A stretch of DNA of 64,000 nt from Isoetes taiwanensis (GCA_021234155.1 JAJEKV010000849.1:1-64000); one strand, 5' to 3'; shown: positions 47,355-59,439, numbered from the stretch's first letter. A program made the numbers and translations. Notes: generated by a model from the sequence alone, not told the origin.

Positions 47355-48427
47355 TCCTGCTGAAAAGTAAAAATGCATAAAACATAATTTATTTGGCACA
47401 TAGCTTTGAAAATGGACTCTGGAGCTTCGATGTGGAGGCCCTGGCCGTCACAATTCCAGGAATACTAGAATAAATGGACTCTGGATTTTTGATGTGGGGC
47501 TGTCACAATTCCAAGAATTCTAGAATAAATGGACTCTTGTATCTACGATCTGGAGGCTATCCAGGGATACTAGAATCGGAGCTGGCATTCACAAATTTAT
47601 TGCCACTTCTTAGTTCACTGAAGGAGATTTAAATAACAGGATTTATATTGCAATCCGTTCTGGCTACGGCAAGCACGACCTATACTACCCAGCTGCACCT
47701 CTTTATCGCAGCCAACTTCAGTAAGCCGGAGAACAATCTTTCAATGTTCCACCATTTATCTGCAGCTCAGAAATTGATAGAACTCCTGCGCCTGAAGCTG
47801 GAGAAATCGAAACAAGTTGGAGGAATTGAACCTCCATGTAACACTAGCGCTCTCAACAATCTGCCCTTGCTCTGCCCAGAAGCACCCACGGACACAAACT
47901 TAAGCTTAAAAAATAACCCATGCCCCAAGGAAATCAAGTCCAAAAATTTGCAACACATCTTTCCTTTTTTATCCAGTCAAACGAACCACAGAGGAACACA
48001 AAAATCTAGCCCAAAAAAAGAATATGACCTCTAACTGCAATTAAGCTCCTGAAACATGAAACATATACAGTTTGGTATACGATGCGTCCCAGAAATCATA
48101 GTCCCAATCATGCGAGAAATGCCCTCCTGCAATACAAAATGAAATATTGCAAGTTTATTAATGCCCTTTTTCCGTTTGATGATTTCCTAACAAGAAACCA
48201 TCAACTTTCTGCTGACTTTGTTTATTTCAATATCGAATATAGTCATGGGCATATTCGAGCCCGTGTCATATTCAAATCATAGTTAAAGCAAACCAAAAAA
48301 AGAAGAAAAATGCACAACATATTAGGACAGCAAGAAACTGGACTCATTTGTGAAGTATGAATTCTGGGTAAAGTATAATATTATACTCTCAAAAGTCATT
48401 TACATGTTATTTACATGTTCCCAGCCT
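47355..48427. other. Helitron interior, no further gene recognised
   Basis: A phrase around aataaatggactct recurs near 47409, 47470 and 47524 with diverged flanks. The frame at 47648-48034 is open but unrecognised. Confidence 0.35.
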
Positions 48428-48457
48428 ATGCCCAGCAACGCTGGGCATTGTTACTAG
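48428..48457 (+). mobile_element. Helitron 3' terminus
   Basis: A 9-bp perfect stem with a 3-nt loop (ATGCCCAGC-aac-GCTGGGCAT, 48428-48448) is followed by 5 nt and CTAG at 48454-48457, then a T. Helitrons end with a short GC-rich hairpin a few bases before CTRR and insert between A and T, so all three signs are met. The 5' end (TC after an A) was not found. The strand implies that the element extends to the left, over the captured exons. Confidence 0.75.
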
Positions 48458-48544
48458 TATCCAATAGCGCAATTCATTCTATTGCGACGTCTAAATTGGG
48501 TGGGCGCCCAATTTCGTCTTTGACATTGGTCTTTCCCCCAATAT

Positions 48545-48880
48545 TCCATGCACATTTTTCTTTCTAGTGGACATTAGATGCACATTTTTCTTCCTGCTGG
48601 AGATCTAAATGCGGCAATATTATTCCATGCACATTTTCATTCTATTGTCCGCCCCATTTCCTCTTTGCCCCATGCACATTTTTCCTTCTACTTCTACTAT
48701 GCACAAACCATTTCCTCTTGCCCCAATATTACTCCATGCACGCTTTTCCCTGTACTATGCACAATTTGCCATTTCCTCTCTGCCTCCAAGCACATCTTTC
48801 CTTCTATTACGGATCTAAATTGGGCCCAATTTCGAATCCATCGCATTTTTCTTCTATTAGAGATCTAAGCCTAATTTCCG
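48545..48880. repeat. degenerate array, ~45-55 bp period
   Basis: The phrase ccatgcacatttttccttct recurs with variations near 48547, 48578, 48626, 48669, 48733, 48786 and 48842, interspersed with ccatttcctctttgcccc and agatctaaattggg. The overlapping His/Ser-rich frames are artefacts of the repeat. Confidence 0.7.
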
Positions 48881-50537
48881 GTCCCATTTTCGTTTTGGCC
48901 ATTGTGACCAAATTGATTCCTAAATTACACAAATCGTGGCCCAATTTTTCGATTGGGCTGTTCACGGATTTGCTCACGGTGAACAAATCGGCGGAGCCCA
49001 ATTTTACGTAATGCGGATTTGCTACGAGCAACTTCTTACCTACCAGCGACCTTATAATTCTCGAGATAAGCTCAAATATTCGAGCTCGGAAATGTGGCCT
49101 AGAGATCTCCAATCTAATCTTTGCTCCTTTACATCCTCTTGAGAAAAAAGCGAGATCTCTCTCAAAATCACGGAGGATTTCTTCAAGTTTTTTCTAAAGG
49201 AGCTTGCAAATGGCTTGGTGGGATTCTACTCAGAAATTCTTAGATCCGGCATGTTTTCTTTATGGTTTGAAGATGTCTTTAGACACGGTAGATCAAGCTC
49301 AAACTGCAGTAGCATCGGCATCATCGGCATCACGGCCTTAGCCTTTAGAACACTTAGATTCAACTATTTAAACATGAAAACTAATTAGGAAGGCGATGGT
49401 GGTTTGGATCTCAATCCTTGCGGATTTTGCAAGGGAAATTTTGGCGGGGATGCCTTATATCATTTCCATCAAATTCCACTCAAACTCGATTCATAAAGGC
49501 GAGGAATAAGCGACCTCTAATTATGCTTTAGATCTTGTAATTTGTGGATTTTTTCTTTTGAGCCTGATTAAATCCGGCACTCTAGTTACGTTCTAGATCT
49601 TGTAAATTGTGGGTTTTCTTACGAACGGACTAGATCCGGCGTTACTGTGATCAAACCAAAAGAAAAACTTCGTTGCTCGAGCTTTGAATCCTAGCTTAAC
49701 GGTATATCCTCCTCATACAATGCGAACTTCTTCTTTACGTTTGCGAGCCCACAGCTCCTCAGCCCTGCCCGACTTGAAGCTTGCTTGTTCGGCCCGCCTC
49801 TGAAGCTTGAAGCTTGACCGCCATACCTGAGTTGGCCGCCGCATTGTGATGTTCGGCCGCCATAGCTCGAAGCTGTGAGGTACTATTAGGGTTTTATCAG
49901 TTAAAGAGTTGTAGCCATTGGATTATTTTTTAATCAATCTTGGACGTTGAATTATGCAAGAGTTTTTTCTTAGCTTAAATGAATTGTTTTGCAAATATGC
50001 ATATTGCCCCATTAAGATCACACTTCCATAACACCATTGAATGTCATCAGATGTGATGCTAATCGTTAAATGGGGCGGTCGCCTAATTTCATTATTGCTT
50101 GGCCCTTTTCCTTTGACTAATAATCTCCTTTGACATTAACATTTACATGGATAATTGCAGGATCATTAATCCCAAAAAAAGCCCAGATGTGAAAAGCCCG
50201 CCTAGAAAAGTGTTCTAGCTGATGAGGAATTGCAGTCAGATGATGTGCGACTAGATATTCGAAGCTTTAATATTGCCAAATGATTAGCTCTACTTTCAAT
50301 TGCTATATGAGATCTTCGGAAACTATATGGTGTCTCAATGAATTTGTTACTATCTTAATGTTGTACTTTATTTCATTGTGCACAAAGCAATAATAAGTGG
50401 ATATGCTCATATCACAAACCGCGCATTTGAAGGCTCGGGGTTAGCCTACTTTTGCCTCATAATAGGATTCAATCTAACATATTCCATTGTTTTGCTCCTA
50501 AGAACCCCGTATTCTAGACAATAGCTACTATTTGAGA
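48881..50537. other. spacer, no gene recognised
   Basis: A duplicated phrase (agatcttgtaaWttgtggRtt) lies near 49529 and 49589. A GC-rich block near 49760-49870 repeats ttggcc/ttcggccgcc. No coding motif is seen. Confidence 0.35.
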
Positions 50538-50568
50538 TATATATGGACTTGAGGAAAGTCCATATATA
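50538..50568. repeat. perfect 13-bp hairpin
   Basis: tatatatggactt pairs perfectly with aagtccatatata around the 5-nt loop gagga. Confidence 0.85.
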
Positions 50569-50619
50569 ATGAAATTGTGCATGTCATACTATCGTCAGCG
50601 ATCGTGGACCCTGCGGTTA

Positions 50620-51290
50620 AATCCTTGCGGTTTTGGAAGGCGGCTTTTGGAGTTATTGCATATCGACCACTCAGCGACATCGGTCATCATCCATAAATGG
50701 GCGGGGGGAGTGCACTAATCGGACTCTGGAGCAATATTCAAGATGCTTTATCGGTTATCGGTGAGGATGATTAGTCGATTATCTTCCACTAGCTGAGTTT
50801 GCCTATAATAACTTCGGGATATGCTTCAGCAGCCCGGACTCGTTCTTTCTAAACTTCTGGTGGCATCCTCGTTGGTCCCCTTAAGCGTCGTTGGTGATGA
50901 CTCGGTCAATCTAGTCTTGCGAGTCTCGACTTGAAACTCGGACTTCAATCGGATCTTGACATCATCTTCAAAACCGAGGCGTTATTGGCATTATCTTTGA
51001 TTTGTATCGAAAGCTCCTAAATTTCACATTGGTGACCTTATGCGGCTTCTTCATAAGGACCTCCCTACCTCATGTCCACGCAACAAGCTTGACTATAAAT
51101 TATCGCCTTGGTCCTTTACGGATCCGCATTTCGGATCAGCAATGTGGCATTGGGCTCGAGCTCCCTCGGCTGTTCGGCTCCATCCAATATTTCATGTTTC
51201 TCTATTGGAGCCCTACGGTCAATACTTTCCCAGATCGCGTTCCTCCACTACCACCACGAATAGAAATTGATGATCACTCGTATTACAAAA
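50620..51290 (+). pseudogene. Gypsy chromovirus integrase tail
   Basis: The plus strand reads LAEFAYNNF near 50787. Then, from about 51040, it reads MRLLHKDLPTSCPRNKLDYK, decayed sequence, RLHPIFHVSLLEPYGQ and finally PPRIEIDDHSYY. These match the end of the integrase core (LAEFAYN), the GPY/F zone (NKLD.K) and the VFHVSLLEPY block that precedes the chromodomain in chromoviruses, where PP.IE.D....YEVE starts the chromodomain. Multiple stops and frameshifts show a dead relict with no other domain nearby. Confidence 0.65.
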
Positions 51291-51317
51291 GACGATCGTC
51301 ACACGGATGCAAAAAGA

Positions 51318-51388
51318 TAGTTGCACGAAGCAAGATTTGAACTCGCAATCTTCCAGTTGCAAGTCATACACCTTTGCCAAGTGCCCTA
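51318..51388 (-). repeat. tRNA-derived (SINE head-like) sequence
   Basis: On the minus strand a pol III A-box-like TTGGCAAAGGTG and a B-box-like GAGTTCAAATC lie about 25 nt apart in a tRNA-like context (GACTTGCAACTGG loop). The acceptor ends do not pair well, so this is a tRNA pseudogene or the head of a SINE. Confidence 0.4.
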
Positions 51389-51395
51389 CTAATAT

Positions 51396-51938
51396 TTGTT
51401 AAAAACATTCCTCATGTCTTTCTCATATTCGGGATTGTTTCCAGGAGGTTCTAGAATATTTTAGAACCTACATGCATGCGCGACACTTGGCATGATCTCA
51501 TCCATTAGAGTGGCGCAATCCTGACCGTTGGCCTACATATATAAGGAGGCATCTCCTTCTTGTCGAACCATTCCGGTTCAATGCCAGTCTTGAGTCTTCT
51601 AGGCATCTGTCTCGTGTTCCTGCTTGCCTTCGGGTCATTGTACTCGTCATTCCTGTTTATATATCAGATTCTTTGCCGATCTTGGCGTATTCCTTTCGTA
51701 TTTCTTGCGTATTTTCCACGTATCTTCCTTGTTTTCGCGTAGGTTCATGACAGGTAGGGGCGTTGATATATCTCTGGTCACTAGACACGATATCTCTTTT
51801 TTCTTTGTGAAGTCTTGGCGGTTTTAGAGCAATCCAAGGCGGTCGCGGAAAGGCTGCTAAAAGGCAGTAGCATATTTGAAGGGGACTTTACAGGAAGGTC
51901 TCTTTTATCAGAGGTCCTCTGATTTCTAGTTGAAAGTC
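51396..51938. other. spacer with a TATA-like site
   Basis: catatataaggaggc near 51535 resembles a TATA box after a GC-mixed stretch. The segment may be part of another LTR, but no borders can be set. Confidence 0.3.
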
Positions 51939-52370
51939 TGTTGATGCAAATCATATTAATTGTCATTGTTTAGTCACGTGCGTCCAAATACGGGACTATT
52001 CATTCACCTGACGGACCAGGTCAAGGCCAAGGATCCTGATCGAGGGCCTGGTCCGGTCGTCAAGGCCCATGATGAAGACCAAGCGCCCTTGAACCCGCGA
52101 TCAAGGCCGTGCGGACCAAGAGGAGGCGCCTGAGAGAAATGGCCTTTGTCACCATCTATAGCGCCATTTCCGAGGGTCTCAGAGGCGCAGCCAGCGTTCC
52201 ACTGCAAACCAGGCCTCCGAGAGTCGGCCGCAGAGCTATGACGAGGTATCTATATTGGGCCAAAGGCCATTGTACTATATATGAGTAGATCTAGCCCTCC
52301 GCGGGTTAGATGAGTTTTAGTCTTATCTCACTTACGCCTTCTCTCGATTCGCGAGAGCTCATGTATCACA
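51939..52370 (+). repeat. LTR with adjacent primer-binding site
   Basis: The segment begins tgttgatgcaaatc and ends atgtatcaca (TG...CA, about 432 bp), with a TATA-like tactatatatgag at about 52273. Immediately downstream TTGATATCAAAGAG (52372-52385) resembles the initiator-Met primer-binding site. The sequence after it has no clear gag, so this may be a 5' LTR of a mostly lost element. Confidence 0.5.
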
Positions 52371-52689
52371 ATTGATATCAAAGAGTTTTGTTCTCTTCAT
52401 TGTGTTCTACATTGTTCTCCTACCTCATACAACTCATACATAGAATGCATGGGCGTATCGGATGCGGATGAAGAGATTGATCCATCGGTGGATTTAGCTA
52501 CTCGGTTTTGCTCATGAGAATACCATCGGATGATGATGAGCCACCACCTAGTTACTCAAGAACAGAACTCTTGGAAATGCGATTGCCACATTCTCCATTC
52601 TTGTACTAGAACTAAATATCACGAAGCTATAATTCTATTCAGTGATCCTCGAGGATCTTTGTTGATGATGAATTCTTAGGAGACACAAA

Positions 52690-54670
52690 GGTTGGCCTTT
52701 GTGTTGGAAAGAATGCTTCGAGAACTAATGAAAGAGGATCACGAGATGTCATGCTTGTGCGAGAAAGGCCAAGTGAGAATGCACTTGTTCGGTGGGAAAA
52801 TAAGCGATGTGATTTCTTTGGATGGAAGGGCTGTCTCACAACATCACGCAAGCTCGGGGAAGCTAAAGAAAATGAGGATATAGAGCTTGAATCATTTGAG
52901 GACAACATTCGGGGCTCAATTCAAGCGAAAGAGGGAAGTATACTTACACACATAGGATTCAAAGAGCCCAAGGGGAAAAGCAAAGAGGAAAGGCTATGCT
53001 CCACAAGTTCAATCAATAAGTTCATGAAGTCAAGGCTGCAAAATACTTGCAAAAAAGAAACTTACCAAGCATCAATTACGTGAATTAAGAAAAGAATTTT
53101 TATCCCAACCATACAATGCAAGGGTTACCTTTTTTTGGCGTCTTTGAGTGTGACTTACAAGGGAGAAGGAGAGGGGGGGTAGTGCTCAAGGGGATGGAAT
53201 TACATGTAATGGGTGGCGCATGGCTTTGGGTATCGGTCGATCAACATTTTACAATTGGAGAAACAGATTTAAGCGGGTGCAAAAGGTAGGTGAACATGGT
53301 AATACTGGCTCTAAAGCCTAGATCCACTACAGCCACGAATGTGTGCTAAAACATTCAGAGGAGAATGTTGAAAGTATTCCATAGAACAAAAGAGGTAGAG
53401 ATGATGTAAGAAAGCGGCAAGCTTCCTTCCATTCTTAATAAAAAACTTATACATAAAGAAGTTGGTGCAGTCGTTGAAGAGCTTACAGGGAACAATGTAG
53501 CCTTGAACTCCTTTTATAGTATATGGAAAGGGAATTTCGGATGTTAGCATTGCAAAAAATACAGCCTTCTCTAAATGCAACATCTGCGTGGTGATTAAGC
53601 AAAAGCTGGAAAAACAAAAAGATACAAGAGAGAGGCGAAATCTTGCAATTCAGCGTCGGGCTCATATGCTAGAACAACGTTCTTGCCGAAGTCAATATTG
53701 GCATTGGAGAGCATTGTCACGGCGGTCTCCAGGAAAATCATCTATGTATAATTCATGATAAGATGGATCATGTTAAGACTTTAGTGCCTAGAAGTCATCA
53801 TCTAGCAAAATCGTATGGAGAGGTGATCGCTTGAAGAGTGGGTTTGGCGGGAGCTCGACTCATGGGCATGGTGGTCATGCCTATGGTCATTTCTCACTTG
53901 ATTTATGGAAAGATGATTCAAACTTCCACATTGGTTCACTTTCTAGGATATTGCATAACTTGGAATTGGTACAAGAGGGACAAGATAGGTGACTTATGTG
54001 GAAGTAAGCACGCAGATTGCAAATGGATGCAAGGTCAAGGATACCAATCCTTTGAAGAACAAACTTGCTTCTATGGCTGAAGTATTGCCAAATGCTTCAA
54101 CTGTGAATCCTGAGGTGTTCAACCCTCTCCCCGAAATCTCTTTGCAACTTGATAATGCATCGGGGCAAAACAAAAATAGGTATGTCTTCTCATACTTATC
54201 TTATTTGACTTGGCTTAAGGTCTTTGATGAGATCCAAGTGGGCTTTATGATGGTCGGCCACACCCATGATGATATTGATGCTTTATTTGGAAATTTTCAA
54301 CCTTGATGAGTTCATGGATGATTTGACACTACGGAGCTACTTTACTTGTTCGAAAAAGTGCAATGCAAAATCTCAATTCCATACTTTATTGATGAAGTTC
54401 CAAATTGGAAGGCTTTTGTGAAGGATTCATCCACGATAAGGGCCTTTGGTTGGGCATCTTGAACCATTGCTCTTCAAATTTAAGATGGCGGGGAGATTGG
54501 CTTTGTTATGCAATACAAAATCGTCCTACACATAAGAGTGGCTTCAGCCAGATTCTCACGGGTTAGAATGTGGAAAGAGGATGAACATGGTCAGCCAATG
54601 CTACCAAGTGGTGTGCCACAAAATATTCCTCCTAGACCAACATTGAAGGATCTTCGAGGGGTTGAAGGAT
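52690..54670 (+). pseudogene. transposase-like protein with GHTHDDID motif
   Basis: Plus-strand blocks form one decayed protein. They run from 52751-53083 (SKEERLCSTSSINKFMKSRL and upstream), through the frame from 53838, to 53989-54306. The last block carries EISLQLDNASGQNKNRYVFS, then VGFMMVGHTHDDIDALFGNF. After stops come IDEVPNWKAFVKDSSTIRAF and a tail QPMLPSGVPQNIPPRPTLKD. LQLDN...NKNRY with VGHTH(E/D)DID is a signature of a widespread family of uncharacterised DDE-like proteins (I associate it with DUF7869). Acidic residues in LDN and DDID could be catalytic, which is inference. It differs from the relict at 30-33 kb in motif wording but may be distantly related. Confidence 0.6.
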
Positions 54671-54705
54671 AGCATCAACAAATACATCTCCCCTATGGAA
54701 GGGCG

Positions 54706-56280
54706 TTGACGGCGTCGCTTGAGCGCCATCAACGTCCCGAGTTGCTTCGAGATATGTATGACACTGCTTATGATATTGAGGGAGGCCATATTTGCTCACG
54801 AGCTCAATCGGCGCCACCTACTCCTCGTGTTCACTCTCGTCCACGGCTCTCTCCTCCAGTGCAAACATTGTTCCCAACCTCGGTCACCTCATCATCATAC
54901 ACTGTTCAGCCACCTCCGGCTTATTTCCACACTCCGGAGGTGCCTGCACAACCCATACTCCTCGGCCCATACTCCTCTTGCCTTCACAACCATCATCTCC
55001 CCACGGAGGAATGGGTTTATCTCCATGTTTCTTTCGGCCCTCCCGAGGTTCGGACATATCCTCAATCTCCTTCTTTTCAGCGAGACTCTTCTAGTTTACA
55101 CTCTTTGCGATCTCAAACCTCGCTGACCCACGGAACCCAAGGTCCTCCACCACAGAACCTCCTTTTGCACATCTTGGGGTCTTTACGCTCTTTTGCCACC
55201 TCATGGAATCCATATGGAAGTTCCAGCCCCATTATGTTCCTCCTTATACCGCCTCTCTATGCACAAGTCACAATCTTCTTTTCGGACTCTCAAACCTGAC
55301 CTATCCCACTTTTGGCGATTACTAAAGGCAAACCATTGGATCAAAGTGCTCAAGCCCACATGGAAGAATTTGAGGCTCTGGCTGTCCTAAATGGTCACGC
55401 TCAACCTCAACTGAATTTCCATATCTTTTCCACCATCATGCTGCGTGGATCCCTCATCAATGGCTCATGGCAAACAAAAGCCATTGGAAACAAAACTGGG
55501 TGAAATGAAATTTGCGTTCCTTTCTCATTATGGGACCACGGATGATGATCAACTTCTTCTCAAGCAACTCAATGATCTTCAGCAAGAGCCCCGGAATCAG
55601 CAGGGATTTTTGCGGATCGTCTTCATATCCTCCTCAACAAACTTCAAAGAGTACCCCCCATAAAGCCCGGATCCTCGTGCGGTTTCTCCAAGGACTTCCT
55701 CGGCTATTCGTCTCATGGTGAATACGTGCCCCCAAGACTTTGGAGCGGGCCATCGAACTTGTCAATCATTCGTTAATGTTTCCTCTCGCGGCGTGGCCCT
55801 CCAGGAGCTACCCTTCATTCCTCCTGTCATGGTACCTCAGGGCAGTTCAGCCTCAACACTCCAATCCTCAACGCAGTCAAATTTGGTGCCACATCACGCA
55901 AATATCAAGGCCATTTGGCCAATGGGTGCAACTCCACCAATGGCCCTCCTCATTATAAGCGTTGCAACATGTGCAACCATGCCGCGGAAGAATGCGCCGT
56001 ACTCATCCTACACCCTTACGCCCAAAGATGGTTTATCAAGTCCGGACCGCCTCACCTTGCAGCCGTCATATCAAACTCGGCGGTTTTCAAGCACAACCTC
56101 CTCAGCGGTATCAACAATCTCGGCCATGCGGGGACAAAGCAACCGTCCTCCTTTTGATCTGCTAAAGCTCGATTGCTATCATTGTTTGGAATGGGGGTCA
56201 TACCACCATGGCGTGCCCTCAACTTCCTCAAGTTCAAGTCCAACTTCGGGCCCGAATCAAACCACTTGAGTTCGCCTCAC
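54706..56280 (+). pseudogene. Gypsy gag (Athila/Tat-like)
   Basis: A Pro/Ser-rich N-terminal part (SAPPTPRVHSRPRLSPPVQT) leads to the conserved gag helix zone: AQAHMEEFEALAVLNGHA near 55340, FHIFSTIMLRGS, then FLSHYGTTDDDQLL, and a decayed ADRLHILLNKLQRVPP-like stretch. Zinc-knuckle-like motifs follow (CNMCNHAAEEC near 55970; CYHCLEWG near 56180). The frame changes at least four times and stops are frequent, so no intact gag remains. Gag would form the particle that packages element RNA. It joins directly to pol downstream. Confidence 0.65.
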
Positions 56281-58080
56281 TGACCTATCAACTTTGGATC
56301 GCCAAATGGCAAAGCGGGGCCCTCGGTTTGTTCTTGAAAACCACCGCGCGTGCCTCAACAATCAAGGTATCAACCAGCTCCTGCGGCAACTCCTCGGATG
56401 GATCAACAAGCCCGGGGAGGAAGAGATTTATCGGGCTCTTAATCCTCCGGTTCAACCGTCAAATTGGGTTGGGTTGGTTTCACGCTTGAGACCAAGGCGT
56501 CCACGCCCCTTGACCATCCTTCCTCATGATCACGCCTTTGCTTTTACACGTTTGACACGATCCCTCGCGAGGACAAAAAGGTTCACTTTGCCCCAGATCT
56601 GGATAAACTCATGCCTCATGTCATGCCCAAAGTCGGACAAAGTATTACGAATCTCATGCAAAGGCTCTTTGAAGGGCCTTGGCGGCTAATGTGCATGCCA
56701 CCACCGAGGGGCTCGGCGTCGGGATGCACCTCCATCATCTCAACCTCCACGCTCTCGGACATATCCGAATATTGCTGCGGAGGTGGAGCTTCTCAAAGAA
56801 TTCTTTGCTTCATTACCACGCCTCACGCTACGGTGATCCATTTTCTCATGTGCGGTTGGAACTCCAAGAGGAGCTAGCAAAAATCAAAATTCCTTTAAGT
56901 CGGCAACTATTTTGAAAGCTGTGTCACGCTCTCAAAGGACCGGTTGCCCCTTCCACGGTTTTGGTTGGGGCGGTCGCTACCTCCACACCCACGGTACATG
57001 CCCGCGGTGGGCAATCAACAAGTCAACCATGTTCAAATTGGCGGGGGTAGTCTTTGTCAATCTCATCACGGATAAACTCCGGTAAAGCAAATGGGCATCA
57101 AACAACTTTATCGTTGCCCCATATGACATCAAATTGGCTAATGACCATATCCGCGCCCTCAAGGCGTCACGCCTCTTCTTCACATCAATATAGGCGATCT
57201 CCGATTCCCCTTGGAATTTGGTGTTTGGAAGCGAGGGGAAGATCAAGTGATTATGAAATGTTGGTTTGTGAGACCTTTTTCTCCGTCGGGCCAAAAGTAT
57301 CCATTCTTGGGCCCGCGGACCAGCTAGTCATTATAGATGGTCACCTCAATGCCACCATGGATTTGGAGGCGGCAAGATCATTTCGGTCGAACATGCTGAA
57401 CCTTCTCTCTCCGGACACCGATTACGGCCCGAAAACGCAGAACATTTATCAAGTTGAGGCTCCTCTGCGAGTGCGCCTCACGTCATCCTACCACGAATAT
57501 CTTTGATCCTTGGGGAGATGACTCTTGATCGAGGACCCGGTACTGTGGCTGCTTTTCGACCCTACGGCTCCTTGTCGCATCCAGCGTATCGATCATTTTT
57601 GGGATCTGAGAACTTCCTCCGGAACCACGATTGGGCGTACCGCGCCCGTCGTGAAGCAACCATTGCTTGATGGTGGCTTCGGCAACCACTCTTCTTCACC
57701 CGCGCGGTGCAACTCATCTATCATGTTTCAACCTCTTGCTCATGTTGTTCAAGACCACGGAAGTTATCCCACACATTCGGACTCGATGTGGAGATAGTGG
57801 ATACCGCAACCAACAATCACTGTCGCCTTCTTTGCAAATCTCCGGAGCCACATATCATGAAAGCGGGCCATCACTTGTTGTTCAAAAGTTCAAACACATT
57901 TTTTGCACGGAGCTACAAAGATCTTGAGTATCAACAAAAACTTGGGAGAACTCACCATTCCTACCGTCGGATGCCGTCCTATATAGCAACCACGATACCC
58001 GGCTCAACCCCAATTACTGGTGGCCGAAGTCAAGGCGAAATTGACAAACTCCTAAGCTGGCGGCTTGATCTATGAGGTCA
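56281..58080 (+). pseudogene. Gypsy gag-pol linker and protease region, decayed
   Basis: Open frames overlap in all phases, with many repaired-looking runs (for example QNIYQVEAPLRVRLTSSYHE near 57440 and RPYGSLSHPAYR-like sequence near 57560). The position between gag and RT implies protease, but I cannot point to a D(T/S)GA active site. The end near 57960-58080 reads SYRRMPSY..TTIPGS, then GEIDKLLSW. This resembles the segment just before Gypsy RT (..EI..LL..G.I..). Confidence 0.45.
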
Positions 58081-58760
58081 AACATTACGAATGGGTGAGC
58101 CCCATTGTCATTGCTCTCAAACACAATGGTAAGATCCGCATTTTGCGTGGACTATCAAAAACTCAATCGGGGCCGCGGGCGTGATCATTTCCCACTTCCC
58201 TTCACAAACCCGGGTTACGGAAGTTCTTTGGTCATGAAATGTACTCCTTCATGGATGGTTTTTGGCTACAATCAAATCTCAATCAAAGAATCTGATCAAC
58301 TCAAGACTACCTTCATCACCAGGTAAGTAACTTTTTGCCTACAAGGTGGTTCCTTTTGGGTTATCAAACTCTCCATCAACGTTTCAACACATTATGCTCT
58401 CGGTTTTTTCATGATTATATGAAGGAGAATCCCTTCCTCCAAATTTTTTCAAGATGACTTCTCGCCTCTACGGTTCCATGGATGACCACCGGATAAATTA
58501 GAACTTGTCTTCGGAAATGTGATGAGTCGGCATTAGTCTCAATCCAGAAATGCACCTTCTGCGTCACCTCGATTGTTACGTTAGGTCATGTAATTGATTA
58601 AGTAAAATTTGGGTATCACCACGGATCACCGCCAAAAATCGATTCGCGTGCTCAAAGCTCAAGCACCATCTAATATCAAGGAGACCGCGTTCTTTCACGG
58701 GCAAGGTAAATTATTACTCCACTTTCATTCACGGACTAGCAGCCATTGCGAGATCCCATT
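58081..58760 (+). pseudogene. Gypsy reverse transcriptase, decayed
   Basis: Motifs in order: RSAFCVDYQKLNRGRGRDHF and PLPF (consensus R.CVDYR.LN..T..D.FPLP) at 58129-58200; SWMVFGYNQISIKESDQLKT and TFIT (consensus MDGFSGYNQI...D..KTAFIT) at 58250-58320; then a decayed PFGL.N.P.TFQ zone near 58350-58400; and the LGH/I..G...... zone near 58590. The YxDD box is not intact. Frameshifts occur at about 58325 and 58400. It is part of the same element as the gag upstream and the RNase H and integrase downstream. Confidence 0.75.
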
Positions 58761-59300
58761 CATAAACTCATGGGTGATGAATCCACTTGGGCTTGGAATT
58801 CCCAGGCGGATGCTGCTTTCCAACAGTTGAAGCTTTTGCTTACTCAGGCCCCTGTGCACGTTCCTCCTCAATCTTTCATGTACATGTGGATGTTTCAGCG
58901 TTTTGCTATTGGTCTTTGTTCTTTCTCAAGCATATGATGCGCCTGGACAAACCAAACCGTTATGCTAGCAGAAAACTCAATCCTGCTGAGCACAACTACT
59001 CTGCCACTGAGTGGGAGGCCTTGGGCTTAATTTTTTGTGTCCAACGCTTCCGTCATTATCTCTTAGGCAGTAAGATCAAGTTCTTTGTGGACCATCAAGC
59101 ACTTCTCTATCGATCAACAAATCCCGCCATGGGCGGGAATTGCTCGTTGGGTCCTTCTTCCCGCAGAATTTGCTCCTTTTGAAATTGTTCATAAAGCGGG
59201 GCAAAGAGTTTCGGATGCTTTCTGGCCTTTCGACTCTCTTTTTGGTCCGCGACCCACGCCATATTGGTTTCATAACTACCAGCCAGTATCTTCTCGGTGC
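58761..59300 (+). pseudogene. Gypsy RNase H, decayed
   Basis: The plus strand reads WAWNSQADAAFQQLKLLLTQ and APV (the usual W...C..AF..LK..L...PVL lead-in), then DKPNRYASRKLNPAEHNYSA with TEWEALGLIFCVQRFRHYLL, and KIKFFVDHQALLY. This is the conserved core (SR.L.PAE.NYS.TE.E.L...F....FR.YL.....F...DH..L). A spacer with DAFWPFDSLF (normally ADALSR) follows. Few frame breaks lie inside the core. Confidence 0.8.
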
Positions 59301-59439
59301 TCTTCCCTCCAGAAGATCCCGCGCGCTCTCTCGGGAAAAACTTAAATCCCGTCGCTACATCAATTTCTCAGGTGGTCCCACATTTGGCTACACCATGGAT
59401 GCGGGGCCATCTTTACAACAAGCGGCAAGGATCACGGTC

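Noticed and set aside
48578-49142. Several overlapping 68-101 codon frames
   Set aside because: They arise from the degenerate ccatgcacatttt array and its flank.
54719-55126. 135-codon frame and neighbours in other phases
   Set aside because: Shadows of the Pro/Ser-rich gag N-terminus; stop-poor because of base composition.
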